In this document: piece after piece, positions 1-6,617 of the stretch
Layout of the letters: each line of letters begins with the position of its first letter
Numbering within the stretch: position 1 is the stretch's first letter
NCBI GenBank assembly: GCA_011620705.1
Contig: WOYR01000096.1
Location: 4,463 to 15,656 of the forward strand
Reading direction: 5' to 3'
Length of the DNA stretch: 11,194 nt
DNA from: Microbacteriaceae bacterium
Lineage (GTDB): Bacteria; Actinomycetota; Actinomycetes; Actinomycetales; Microbacteriaceae
Position numbers and translations under genes: made by a program
Notes under the pieces: generated by a model
Database searches by the model: none
What the model saw: only the letters and a program-made list of their open reading frames with translations
What the model was told of the DNA's origin: nothing

Positions 1-95
1 CCGATGTCGTGGTGACCATCCCGATGTCGCGCGGCGTGGACTCGCTGAACGTCGCGGCCGCCTCCGCCGTCGCACTCTGGGCGCTCAGGATCTAG
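1..95 (+). CDS. SpoU/TrmH-family RNA 2'-O-methyltransferase, C-terminal end (partial)
   Basis: This is the last 30 codons of a gene that enters from the left edge; the reading frame starts at base 3 and stops with TAG at 93-95. The translation contains IPMSRGVDSLNVAAASAVAL, which matches the third conserved motif of the SPOUT (SpoU/TrmH) class, usually written IPM-x-G-x-x-x-SLNVs-x-A. In that family this segment forms part of the trefoil knot that binds S-adenosylmethionine and helps dimerise the enzyme. The family methylates the 2'-hydroxyl of a ribose in rRNA or tRNA. The visible piece cannot show which RNA or nucleotide is the target, so no symbol is given. The next gene starts 17 bp downstream on the same strand but appears to have its own promoter. 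The family call is solid for so short a fragment; the substrate is unknown. Confidence 0.75.
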   Translation, partial: DVVVTIPMSRGVDSLNVAAASAVALWALRI

Positions 96-99
96 CGCC

Positions 100-105
100 T
101 AGCAT
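100..105 (+). promoter_or_regulatory. Candidate -10 element (TAGCAT) for a leaderless carboxypeptidase transcript
   Basis: TAGCAT fits the actinobacterial -10 pattern TAnnnT and ends 7 nt before the ATG at 113. That is the spacing expected when transcription starts on the first base of the start codon. No purine-rich Shine-Dalgarno sequence lies at a useful distance, which favours a leaderless start. No convincing -35 hexamer is visible. The call rests on pattern and spacing only. Confidence 0.5.
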
Positions 106-112
106 CGCAAGT

Positions 113-1348
113 ATGCCGCCCAGCCGACGACAGCTCCACCGCCGTCGCCGGATCGTCGTGCTCGGCTCGCTCGCCCTGGTGCTGGCCGTCGCGTTCTACC
201 TGCCGATGACCCTGCTGGCTCCGCTGAAAGCGGCGGATGCGGTGCTCGAGAACCCCGTGGTGCCGCCGGCCGCCGCGGCACGACTGGCCATGCCCGGCTA
301 CGGCGGCACCGCCGTGGGCGCGATCGGCTTCGAGGGCCTGCTGGCGCAATCCGGCTCGACGGCTCCGCTGCCGATGGCGAGCATCACCAAGGTCGTCACA
401 ACCCTCGTCGTGCTGCAGGCGAAACCGCTCGCAGTGGGCGCCGAGGGTCCGCGCGTGACGATGACCGCGGCGGATGTCGCGCTCTACCACCACTACCTCG
501 CGCTCGGCGGCAGCGTCGCGACGGTGAGATCCGGGCTCGTCTTCACCGAGCACGAACTGCTGGAGCTTTCGCTCATCCATTCGGCCAACAACTACGCCGC
601 GAGCCTGGCGGTCTGGGCCTTCGGCTCGATGGACGCCTACGTCGTGGCGGCCAGGGCGTGGGTGGCGAGCCAGAAGCTCGATTCGATGACGATCACCGAT
701 CCGACCGGCATCGACCCGGCGGATGCGGCGAGCACAGCCGATCTGGTCCGGCTCGGCGAACTCGCCCTCGCCGATCCGGTCATCGCGCCGATCGTCAGCA
801 CCGCGTCGATCACCATCCACGATGTGGGAGCCCTGAGCAACACGAACGCCCTGCTCGGCTCCCAGGGGGTCGACGGCATCAAGACCGGCACCCTCGACGG
901 GGCCGGCGCCAATCTGCTGTTCTCCGCCGAGCACAGGGTGGGCTCGACCACCGTGACCATCGTGGGCGTCGTCCTCGGCGGGAGCACGCACGCGGTCATC
1001 GACGCGGACATCACGACGCTGCTGACCGGCGTCTTCTCCGGGTTCCACGAGGTGGAGCTCGCCAAGAAGGGCGAGGCCTTCGCGAGCTACACCACCCAGT
1101 GGGGGCGCACGGTCACCGCGGTCGCGCAGAGGAGCGCGAGCATCATCACCTGGAGCAGCACCGCCGTGACCGCCGCGATCACGGCCTCGCCGGTCACGAC
1201 AGGCACGAAAGGGCAGCACATCGGCTCCGCGTCATTCACAGCCGCAGGACGCACGGTCACGGTTCCGCTCGGGCTCGCGGCGACGATCGATGATCCGGGG
1301 CCGGGATGGCGGCTGTCCCATCCGGGGCTGATCGTCGGGTCGCCCTAG
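113..1348 (+). CDS. D-alanyl-D-alanine carboxypeptidase (peptidase S11), membrane-anchored
   Basis: This 411-residue protein has the three motifs of penicillin-binding serine DD-peptidases in the right order: S-I-T-K with catalytic Ser90 and Lys93, S-A-N at 157-159, and K-T-G at 257-259. The family removes the terminal D-alanine from peptidoglycan pentapeptides outside the membrane, trimming possible cross-link sites; beta-lactams acylate the serine. The N-terminus is rich in arginine, followed by a hydrophobic stretch at about 14-36. This could be a non-cleaved anchor or a signal peptide; I see no clear cleavage site. Residues from about 310 form a C-terminal region without the amphipathic helix that anchors E. 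coli PBP5, which fits N-terminal anchoring. The ATG at 113 is chosen because it keeps the charged N-terminus and hydrophobic segment and sits 7 nt after a TAnnnT box. The gene converges on the SGNH hydrolase with a 12-bp gap. Confidence 0.88.
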   Translation: MPPSRRQLHRRRRIVVLGSLALVLAVAFYLPMTLLAPLKAADAVLENPVVPPAAAARLAMPGYGGTAVGAIGFEGLLAQSGSTAPLPMASITKVVTTLVVLQAKPLAVGAEGPRVTMTAADVALYHHYLALGGSVATVRSGLVFTEHELLELSLIHSANNYAASLAVWAFGSMDAYVVAARAWVASQKLDSMTITDPTGIDPADAASTADLVRLGELALADPVIAPIVSTASITIHDVGALSNTNALLGSQGVDGIKTGTLDGAGANLLFSAEHRVGSTTVTIVGVVLGGSTHAVIDADITTLLTGVFSGFHEVELAKKGEAFASYTTQWGRTVTAVAQRSASIITWSSTAVTAAITASPVTTGTKGQHIGSASFTAAGRTVTVPLGLAATIDDPGPGWRLSHPGLIVGSP

Positions 1349-1360
1349 TCGGCAGCCGGG

Positions 1361-2143
1361 TCAGAGCGCCTCGCGCACCCCGCCCGCCGTCGGACGCTTC
1401 GCCGAGATGCCATCGCCCGAGCTCTGCTTGCGCAGCCGCCGCAGGATCCACGGGCCGAAGTACTCCCGCGCCCAGACGACGTCGTCGCGGCGGGCCCGGC
1501 GCCACGAGATCTTCGGCAGCGGCTCCGGCTGGTACGGATCGAGATCGTTCGGAACGTTGAGGGCGGCGAGCACCAGCCGCGCGACGGTCTGGTGGCCGAT
1601 CGGGGAGAAGTGCAGGCGGTCCGGCGCCCACATCCGCGGATCGGCCAACTCGCGCAGCGCCCACATGTCGGCCATGACCGCATCGTGCTTCTGGGCGATG
1701 GCGCGCAGGTTCTCGTTGTAGATCGCGACCTTTCCCCGGATGCGGCCGAGCACGGGTGTTGCACCGATGTCGGGGCCGGCGAACATCACGACAGTCGCGC
1801 CCGCCGAGCTCAGCCGGGCCAGGCCGGTCTCGAAGCGGGCGGCCACGTCATCCGGATCGGTGCCGGGGCGGATGATGTCGTTGCCGCCAGCCGAGATGGC
1901 GATCAGGTCGGGCTTCAACTCGAGGGCGGGCTCGACCTGCTCGGCCATGATCTGGTCGAGCAGGCGCCCCCGGACGGCCAGGTTGGCGTAGGCGAAGTCC
2001 TCGGTCTGATCGCTGAGCACCTCGGCGACACGGTCGGCCCAGCCGCGGTAACCGCCGGGGGAGCGCGGCTCGGGGTCGCCGATGCCCTCGGTGAAGGAAT
2101 CGCCGATGGCGACGTACCGCGACCACGGGTGCTGAGGCTCCAT
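1361..2143 (-). CDS. SGNH/GDSL-family hydrolase, cytoplasmic
   Basis: This 260-residue protein shows all four SGNH blocks: G-D-S-F-T-E-G with the nucleophile Ser16, Gly59 in block II, G-G-N-D with oxyanion Asn88, and D-R-L-H with catalytic Asp175 and His178. The family hydrolyses esters of lipids, acylated sugars or small acyl compounds; the true substrate cannot be read from sequence. There is no signal peptide or membrane segment, so it probably works in the cytoplasm. After the catalytic core (about 1-200) comes a tail of about 60 residues rich in Arg and Trp (W-R-R-A-R-R, then W-I-L-R-R-L-R-K), which could contact membrane or nucleic acid. The start at 2143 places the GDS motif 15 residues in, as usual; the frame stays open upstream through dinB, but that is a shadow. 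No Shine-Dalgarno is evident. It is transcribed divergently from dinB. Confidence 0.9.
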   Translation of the reverse strand: MEPQHPWSRYVAIGDSFTEGIGDPEPRSPGGYRGWADRVAEVLSDQTEDFAYANLAVRGRLLDQIMAEQVEPALELKPDLIAISAGGNDIIRPGTDPDDVAARFETGLARLSSAGATVVMFAGPDIGATPVLGRIRGKVAIYNENLRAIAQKHDAVMADMWALRELADPRMWAPDRLHFSPIGHQTVARLVLAALNVPNDLDPYQPEPLPKISWRRARRDDVVWAREYFGPWILRRLRKQSSGDGISAKRPTAGGVREAL

Positions 2144-2149
2144 GATCCC

Positions 2150-2155
2150 AGTGTG
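2150..2155 (-). promoter_or_regulatory. Weak -10-like hexamer (CACACT) before the SGNH hydrolase
   Basis: On the minus strand CACACT lies 6 nt before the ATG at 2143. It departs from TAnnnT only at the first T. The spacing equals that of the better leaderless candidates in this window, and no ribosome-binding site is visible, so a leaderless start is possible. The match is weak. Confidence 0.25.
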
Positions 2156-2175
2156 CCGCAGTCCCGCGCCTCCGC

Positions 2176-2207
2176 GTCGGACGTTCCCGACCGCCGTCGT
2201 GGGTCGG
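2176..2207. promoter_or_regulatory. Alternating GTCGG/CCGAC dyads in the SGNH-dinB divergent region
   Basis: GTCGG (2176-2180) is followed by CCGACC (2187-2192) and GGTCGG (2202-2207), so the middle copy can pair with either neighbour: a 5-bp stem with a 6-nt loop, or a 6-bp stem with a 9-nt loop. A further direct copy, GGTCGG at 2227-2232, sits just before the dinB start. Inverted repeats between divergent genes are where operators often lie, but short GC-rich dyads also arise by chance in such DNA. The region contains no actinobacterial LexA box (CGAAC-N4-GTTCG). Confidence 0.25.
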
Positions 2208-2224
2208 TGACAGGATGAGCCGGT

Positions 2225-2228
2225 GAGG
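2225..2228 (+). promoter_or_regulatory. Ribosome binding site of dinB (GAGG)
   Basis: GAGG ends 8 nt before the GTG at 2237. This is a normal Shine-Dalgarno distance and supports the upstream GTG over the internal ATG at 2303. Among the forward-strand starts in the window it is the only one with a well-placed Shine-Dalgarno. Confidence 0.5.
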
Positions 2229-2236
2229 TCGGCGCG

Positions 2237-3511
2237 GTGAGCAAGCAGGACGGCAGCGGCCGCCTGATCACCGCCGAGCCCTCCACCGACACCACGGCGA
2301 CCATGCTGCACGTCGACATGGATGCGTTCTACGCCTCCGTCGAGCTGCTCGAGCGGCCGGAGCTGGCCGGCGAGCCGGTCATCGTCGGACACCGCTCCGC
2401 CCGCTCCGTCGTCACCGCGGCCAGCTACGAGGCGCGCAAGTACGGGGTCAACTCGGCGATGCCGATGGCGCTCGCGCTGCGCCGCTGCCCGCAGGCGATC
2501 GTGCTGGAACCGCACTTCGAGCGCTACAGCCACTACTCCCAGCGCGTGATGCGCCTGCTGGGCGAGGTCACGCCGATGGTGGAGCCGCTCAGCATCGACG
2601 AGGCATTCCTGGATGTCAGCGGCGCGCTCCGGCTGCTCGGCACCCCCTGGCAGATCGGCACGCGGCTGCGGGCGCGGGTGTTCGAGCAGACCGGGCTGCG
2701 CTGCTCGGTGGGCGCGGCATCCACCAAGTACGTGGCGAAGCTCGCCTCGGGGCGCGCCAAGCCGGATGGCCTGCTCGTGATCCCCGCGGCCGGCACGGTC
2801 GCGTTCCTGCACCCGCAGCCGGTCACCGCGCTGTGGGGCGTCGGCGGCAGGTCGGAGGAGCAGCTGGGCCGGCTGGGCCTTCGGACGGTGGGCGACGTGG
2901 CCGAGGTGCCGCTCGAGGCGCTGGCCCGCGCGATCGGCCCCGCCAACGCCGCCCGGCTGCACGAACTGGCGTGGGGCCGCGATCCGCGCACGATCGAGCT
3001 GAGCCGCGAGGAGAAGAGCGTCGGCCACGAGACCACCTTCGAGAGGGATGTCGCAGACCCGGTCGCGCTGCACCGCGAACTGCTGCGGCTCAGCGACGCG
3101 GTGGGGGCGCGGCTGCGTCGCGCAGGAGTCCAGGCGCGGACGGTGTCGCTCAAGCTGCGCTTCGAGGACTTCACCACGATCACCCGCTCGCGCACCCTCG
3201 GCGAGCCCACCGACCTCGGCAGGCGGATCTATGAGGAGGCGCGGTCGCTGTATGACGCGTCCTCGCAAGGCGGCAGGCCGGTGCGCCTGATCGGCGTGCG
3301 CGGCGAGGGCCTCGTCGGCGCGGTCGCCGACCTCGGCCTCTGGGACGACGATGAGCAGTGGCGGGAGGTCGAGGGCACGGTCGACGCCATCGGCTCCCGC
3401 TTCGGGCCCGGCGCCGTGCGGCCCGCGGCGCTGCTCGGCGGAACCACTCGGCGACGGATCAGCGGCGGCGACGATGGAGGTCGGCAGCGTGTCGTACCGT
3501 TGAACGAGTGA
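2237..3511 (+). CDS. dinB: DNA polymerase IV (Y-family translesion polymerase)
   Basis: This 424-residue protein copies past damaged template bases with low fidelity. The palm and fingers hold H-V-D-M-D-A-F-Y (Asp27 is the first metal ligand) and S-I-D-E-A-F (Asp121 and Glu122). The steric-gate position, Phe13 in E. coli DinB, is Tyr32 here. S-V-G-A-A-S-T-K (157-164) is a further Y-family block; a helix-hairpin-helix follows at about 198-225 and the little-finger domain at about 262-360. A-D-L-G-L-W at 364-369 sits where actinobacterial DinB proteins carry their clamp-binding peptide. I take the GTG start at 2237 because of the GAGG upstream and because M-S-K-Q-D-G-S-G-R is, as I recall it, a familiar start of DinB proteins in this group; the alternative ATG at 2303 is just before the palm. 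Its stop overlaps the helicase start by 4 bp. No LexA box is seen, so SOS control is not indicated. Confidence 0.95.
   Translation: MSKQDGSGRLITAEPSTDTTATMLHVDMDAFYASVELLERPELAGEPVIVGHRSARSVVTAASYEARKYGVNSAMPMALALRRCPQAIVLEPHFERYSHYSQRVMRLLGEVTPMVEPLSIDEAFLDVSGALRLLGTPWQIGTRLRARVFEQTGLRCSVGAASTKYVAKLASGRAKPDGLLVIPAAGTVAFLHPQPVTALWGVGGRSEEQLGRLGLRTVGDVAEVPLEALARAIGPANAARLHELAWGRDPRTIELSREEKSVGHETTFERDVADPVALHRELLRLSDAVGARLRRAGVQARTVSLKLRFEDFTTITRSRTLGEPTDLGRRIYEEARSLYDASSQGGRPVRLIGVRGEGLVGAVADLGLWDDDEQWREVEGTVDAIGSRFGPGAVRPAALLGGTTRRRISGGDDGGRQRVVPLNE
3495..3500 (+). promoter_or_regulatory. Candidate -10 element (TACCGT) for a leaderless helicase transcript
   Basis: TACCGT fits TAnnnT and ends 7 nt before the GTG at 3508. 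It lies inside the last codons of dinB, so the helicase could be expressed both by read-through from dinB and from its own start site. The only purine-rich stretch nearby (GGAGGT at 3477-3482) is too far upstream to act as its Shine-Dalgarno. The sequence TACCGTTG recurs before the aminotransferase. Confidence 0.5.
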
Positions 3512-5325
3512 GTGACACGTCGAGCGGCGGAGCGCCTTTCCGCGCCACGACTGCTGCCGAGCACCTCTCGCCGGCCTTTCCGGAGCGGGCCCCGCGCGGC
3601 ACCGCCGACAAGCTCCGCGCCTGGCAGCAGGAAGCGCTCGACCGCTACTTCGAGGGAGAGCATCGCGACTTCCTGGTGAGCGCGACGCCCGGGTCGGGCA
3701 AGACCGCCTTCGCGCTCCGGCTCGCGAGCGAACTGCTCAAACGCCGCGTCGTCGATCGCGTCACCGTGGTGGCGCCCACAGAGCACCTGAAGACCCAGTG
3801 GGCGGATGCGGCCCACAAGGCGGGCATCCGGCTCGATCCGCGGTTCAGCAACAGGCACGGCCGCGAGTCGCGCCAGTACCACGGGGTCGTCGTCACCTAC
3901 GCGCAGGTGGCCGTTCGCGCCGGCCTGCACCGCGAGCTGACGGAATCGAAGCGCACGCTCGTCATCCTGGATGAAGTGCACCACGGGGGTGACGCCCTCA
4001 GTTGGGGCGATGCGATCCGCGAGGCCTTCGAGGGTGCGACGCGGCGGCTCTCGCTGACCGGAACGCCGTTCAGGAGCGACACCGCGCCGATCCCCTTCGT
4101 GCAGTACCTGCGCAACGAGAAGGGCGTCCGGCTCTCCCAGACCGACTACGCCTACGGCTACGGGCGCGCGCTGCGCGACGGCGTGGTGCGGCCGGTGATC
4201 TTCCTCAGCTACGCCGGCTCGATGCGCTGGCGCACCCGCCAGGGCGACGAGTTCGAGGCGGCCCTCGGCCAGCCGGACACCGCCGACGTGACCGCCCAGG
4301 CGTGGCGCGCCGCCCTCGATCCCGGCGGGGACTGGATGGCGGCGGTGCTCGCCGCCGCCGACCGGCGGTTGAGCGAGGTGCGGCAGTCGGTCCCGGATGC
4401 CGGTGGCTTGGTGATCGCGAGCGACCAGGCGTCTGCGCGCGCTTACGCCGCGATCCTCACCGGGATCACCGGGCACGAGCCGGTCGTCGTGCTGAGCGAC
4501 GAATCGGAGGCCAGCGCGCGCATTCAGCGATTCGCCGACGGCGCGCAGCGCTGGATGGTCGCCGTGCGCATGGTGTCCGAAGGCGTCGACATCCCACGGC
4601 TCTCCGTGGGGGTGTACGCGACCAGTGCGGCGACGCCGCTGTTCTTCGCCCAGGCGATCGGGCGCTTCGTGCGGGCGCGCCGGCGCGGCGAACTCGCTTC
4701 GATCTTCGTGCCCAGCGTGCCGATCCTGCTGGCGCTGGCCTCCGAGCTGGAGCGCGAGCGCGACCACGCGCTGGACCGGGAGACGGCGGACGAGCTGCTG
4801 CTCGACGACGAGGCCCTGGAGCGCGCAGAGGCGGCGGAGTCGGCATCGGCGCAGATCCTCGACGAGTACGAGTGGACAGCGCTCGGCTCCGTGGCCGCCT
4901 TCGAGAAGGTGCTCTACGACGGCGAGGAGTTCGGCGCCCTCGCCGAGCCGGGTTCCGACGAGGAGTGGGATTTCATCGGGCTGCCGGGCATCCTGGAGCC
5001 GGATCAGGTGAGCGAGCTGCTGAAAGCGCGCCAACGGAGGCAGGCCCGGCATGCCCTCGAGCGGCGCAGGACCGCCGCCGGGAGCGGCGGGCTCTCGGCC
5101 GAGGATGCTGCCGCCGCCGAGCCGAAGCCGCTGCACCGCACCCTGGCCGAGCAGCGGAAGCTGCTGAACAGCCTGGTCTCGATCCGGGCGCGGGCCTCCG
5201 GCCGCAGCCACGCCCTGGTGCACGCCGAGGTTCGGCGGGCATGCGGCGGCCCGGAGGTCGCCAAGGCGACCGTGGCCCAATTGCAGTCGAGAATCGACTG
5301 GCTGCGCGGCCGATCGGCAGGCTGA
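3508..5325 (+). CDS. SF2 DEAD/DEAH-box helicase with long C-terminal extension
   Basis: This 605-residue protein has the core of a superfamily 2 helicase or translocase: Walker A A-T-P-G-S-G-K-T (59-66, Lys65), motif Ia V-A-P-T-E-H-L (88-94), motif II D-E-V-H-H (155-159), motif III S-L-T-G-T-P (182-187), motif V E-G-V-D-I-P (358-363) and motif VI Q-A-I-G-R-F-V-R-A-R (382-391) with two probable arginine fingers. It should use ATP to move on or remodel DNA or RNA; which one is not clear. The D-E-x-H-H form of motif II resembles restriction-type and XPB/RecG-like enzymes more than RNA DEAD-box proteins. About 210 residues follow motif VI: a charged, acidic helical part (about 412-480), a basic segment (506-522) and a C-terminal module (about 545-600) containing H-A-E-V-R-R-A-C-G-G. 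The GTG start overlaps the dinB stop (GTGA). Confidence 0.88.
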   Translation: MSDTSSGGAPFRATTAAEHLSPAFPERAPRGTADKLRAWQQEALDRYFEGEHRDFLVSATPGSGKTAFALRLASELLKRRVVDRVTVVAPTEHLKTQWADAAHKAGIRLDPRFSNRHGRESRQYHGVVVTYAQVAVRAGLHRELTESKRTLVILDEVHHGGDALSWGDAIREAFEGATRRLSLTGTPFRSDTAPIPFVQYLRNEKGVRLSQTDYAYGYGRALRDGVVRPVIFLSYAGSMRWRTRQGDEFEAALGQPDTADVTAQAWRAALDPGGDWMAAVLAAADRRLSEVRQSVPDAGGLVIASDQASARAYAAILTGITGHEPVVVLSDESEASARIQRFADGAQRWMVAVRMVSEGVDIPRLSVGVYATSAATPLFFAQAIGRFVRARRRGELASIFVPSVPILLALASELERERDHALDRETADELLLDDEALERAEAAESASAQILDEYEWTALGSVAAFEKVLYDGEEFGALAEPGSDEEWDFIGLPGILEPDQVSELLKARQRRQARHALERRRTAAGSGGLSAEDAAAAEPKPLHRTLAEQRKLLNSLVSIRARASGRSHALVHAEVRRACGGPEVAKATVAQLQSRIDWLRGRSAG

Positions 5326-5342
5326 CGGCCGGCCGGAGCCGC

Positions 5343-5348
5343 TACCGT
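5343..5348 (+). promoter_or_regulatory. Candidate -10 element (TACCGT) for a leaderless aminotransferase transcript
   Basis: TACCGT ends 6 nt before the ATG at 5355, the spacing of a leaderless promoter. A GGAG (5350-5353) lies directly before the ATG but is 1 nt away, too close to act as a Shine-Dalgarno. CTGACG at 5322-5327 could be a poor -35, though the spacer would be only 15 nt. Confidence 0.5.
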
Positions 5349-5354
5349 TGGAGC

Positions 5355-6617
5355 ATGGCCACCGGCACCGCAGCCCCCGCATCGCTGTCCGAACTGCAGG
5401 CGTCCTACGACGCCCTGAAGGCGCGCGGCCTGAAGCTGGACCTCAGCCGCGGCAAGCCGTCTCCGGCACAGCTGGACCTCTCCAACGCTCTGCTCGACCT
5501 CCCGCTCTCGGCCGATCACACCGCGTCCGACGGCACCGACGTGCGCAACTACGGCGGCGGCGACGGCCTGCCGGAGCTGCGGGCGATTTTCGGCGAGCTG
5601 CTCCGCGTCCCGGTCGAGCAGCTGCTGGCGCTCGGCAACGCCAGCCTCACCGTGATGCACGACGTCATCGTGCACGCCCTGCTGCACGGGGTGCCCGGCA
5701 CCACGATTCCGTGGCGCAACCAGCAGATCGCCTTCCTCTGCCCATCGCCGGGCTACGACCGGCACTTCGCGATCACCGAGCACCTGGGCATCCGGATGAT
5801 CCCGCTCCCGTACCTGGAGGGCGGCCGGCTCGATCTCGCGGCGATCGCCGAGCAGCTGGAGGACCCCGCGGTGCGGGGGATGTGGCTGGTGCCGCTCTAT
5901 GCGAACCCCGGCGGGCAGATCGTCACGCCCGAGGAGGCGCAGGCGCTGGTCTCGCTCCCCGCTGCGGCGCCCGACTTCCGGATCTTCTGGGACAACGCCT
6001 ACGCCGTGCACCACCTCACCGCCGACGAGAAGCCCGCGATCGATGTGCTCGGCCTCGCGTCCGCTGCCGGGAACCCCGACCGTCCGCTGGTGTTCGCGTC
6101 GACCTCCAAGATCACCCACGCGGGCGCCGGGGTGTCGTTCTTCGGCGCCTCTCCGGCGAACATCGCCTGGTACCGCCTGCACGCCGGCGTGCAGACGATC
6201 GGCCCGGACAAGGTGAACCAGCTTCGGCATGCGCGCTTTCTGGAATCGGCCGAGGGTGTGCGCGCGCACATGCGCAAGCACCGCGAACTGCTCGTCCCCA
6301 AGTTCGCGGCGGTCGAGCGCATCCTGGGCCAACGGCTCACCGGGCATGCCGGCTGGACGACCCCGCTCGGCGGCTACTTCGTGGCCTTGACCGCGCCGCG
6401 CGGAACGGCGACCCGCGCCGTGGATCTCGCCAAGGCCGCCGGCATCCTGGTGACACCGGCCGGCGCCGCGTTCCCCTACGGCGAGGACCCGGACGACGCG
6501 GTCATCCGCCTCGCCCCGAGCTTCCCCTCGCTCGACGAGCTCGAGGCCGCGATCGACGGGCTCTGCAGCTGCGTGCTGCTGGCCGAGGCCGAGCTGGCGG
6601 CGCAGGCGCAGGCATAG
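5355..6617 (+). CDS. Aspartate-type aminotransferase (PF12897-like, fold type I, PLP-dependent)
   Basis: This 420-residue enzyme should transfer the amino group of aspartate to 2-oxoglutarate, linking amino acid and TCA metabolism in the cytoplasm. The PLP lysine is Lys252 in S-T-S-K-I-T. F-W-D-N-A-Y-A-V-H-H (211-220) supplies Asp213 and Tyr216 for the cofactor ring, S-P-G-Y-D-R (131-136) gives the stacking Tyr134, and Arg385 in I-R-L-A-P-S is the expected substrate-carboxylate arginine. Long blocks such as R-G-K-P-S-P-A-Q-L-D-L-S-N and G-P-D-K-V-N-Q-L-R-H are, to my recollection, signatures of the actinobacterial subgroup represented by Corynebacterium glutamicum aspT, first described as MocR-like but lacking the DNA-binding domain; none is present here. 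The start is 6 nt after a TACCGT box and 29 bp after the helicase. The C-terminus A-Q-A-Q-A is made by a small repeat. Substrate is inferred from family, not proven. Confidence 0.9.
   Translation: MATGTAAPASLSELQASYDALKARGLKLDLSRGKPSPAQLDLSNALLDLPLSADHTASDGTDVRNYGGGDGLPELRAIFGELLRVPVEQLLALGNASLTVMHDVIVHALLHGVPGTTIPWRNQQIAFLCPSPGYDRHFAITEHLGIRMIPLPYLEGGRLDLAAIAEQLEDPAVRGMWLVPLYANPGGQIVTPEEAQALVSLPAAAPDFRIFWDNAYAVHHLTADEKPAIDVLGLASAAGNPDRPLVFASTSKITHAGAGVSFFGASPANIAWYRLHAGVQTIGPDKVNQLRHARFLESAEGVRAHMRKHRELLVPKFAAVERILGQRLTGHAGWTTPLGGYFVALTAPRGTATRAVDLAKAAGILVTPAGAAFPYGEDPDDAVIRLAPSFPSLDELEAAIDGLCSCVLLAEAELAAQAQA

Noticed and set aside
92..1219. Minus-strand open frame of 375 codons opposite the carboxypeptidase
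   Set aside because: Shadow frame; the plus strand carries the S-x-x-K, S-x-N and K-T-G motifs in order.
1301..1325. Hairpin GGATGG / CCATCC near the end of the carboxypeptidase as a terminator
   Set aside because: The stem is 6-8 bp with a bulge, lies inside the coding region, and no T-rich run follows. No convincing terminator was found at either convergent junction.
1546..1556. Palindrome CGTTCGGAACG, resembling a LexA (SOS) box
   Set aside because: The half-sites are in the reverse order (GTTC before GAAC), the 4-nt spacer is missing, and it lies inside the SGNH coding region.
2303..2305. Internal ATG as the dinB start
   Set aside because: It would begin just before the palm motif, lacks a good ribosome-binding site, and drops the M-S-K-Q-D-G-S-G-R start; the GTG at 2237 has GAGG at a normal distance.
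2144..3268. N-terminal extension of the SGNH hydrolase frame through dinB
   Set aside because: The frame is open, but the GDS nucleophile motif lies 15 residues after the ATG at 2143, as is normal, and the extension is antisense to dinB.
5326..5335. Palindrome CGGCCGGCCG between the helicase and the aminotransferase
   Set aside because: It has no loop, no T-run and a composition expected by chance at this G+C, so I do not call it a terminator or operator.
3229..5382. Minus-strand open frame of 717 codons opposite the helicase
   Set aside because: It mirrors the helicase gene, has no domain signature and is rich in Arg, Gly, Pro and Ala as expected for an antisense frame in high-GC DNA. The plus-strand frame has all helicase motifs.
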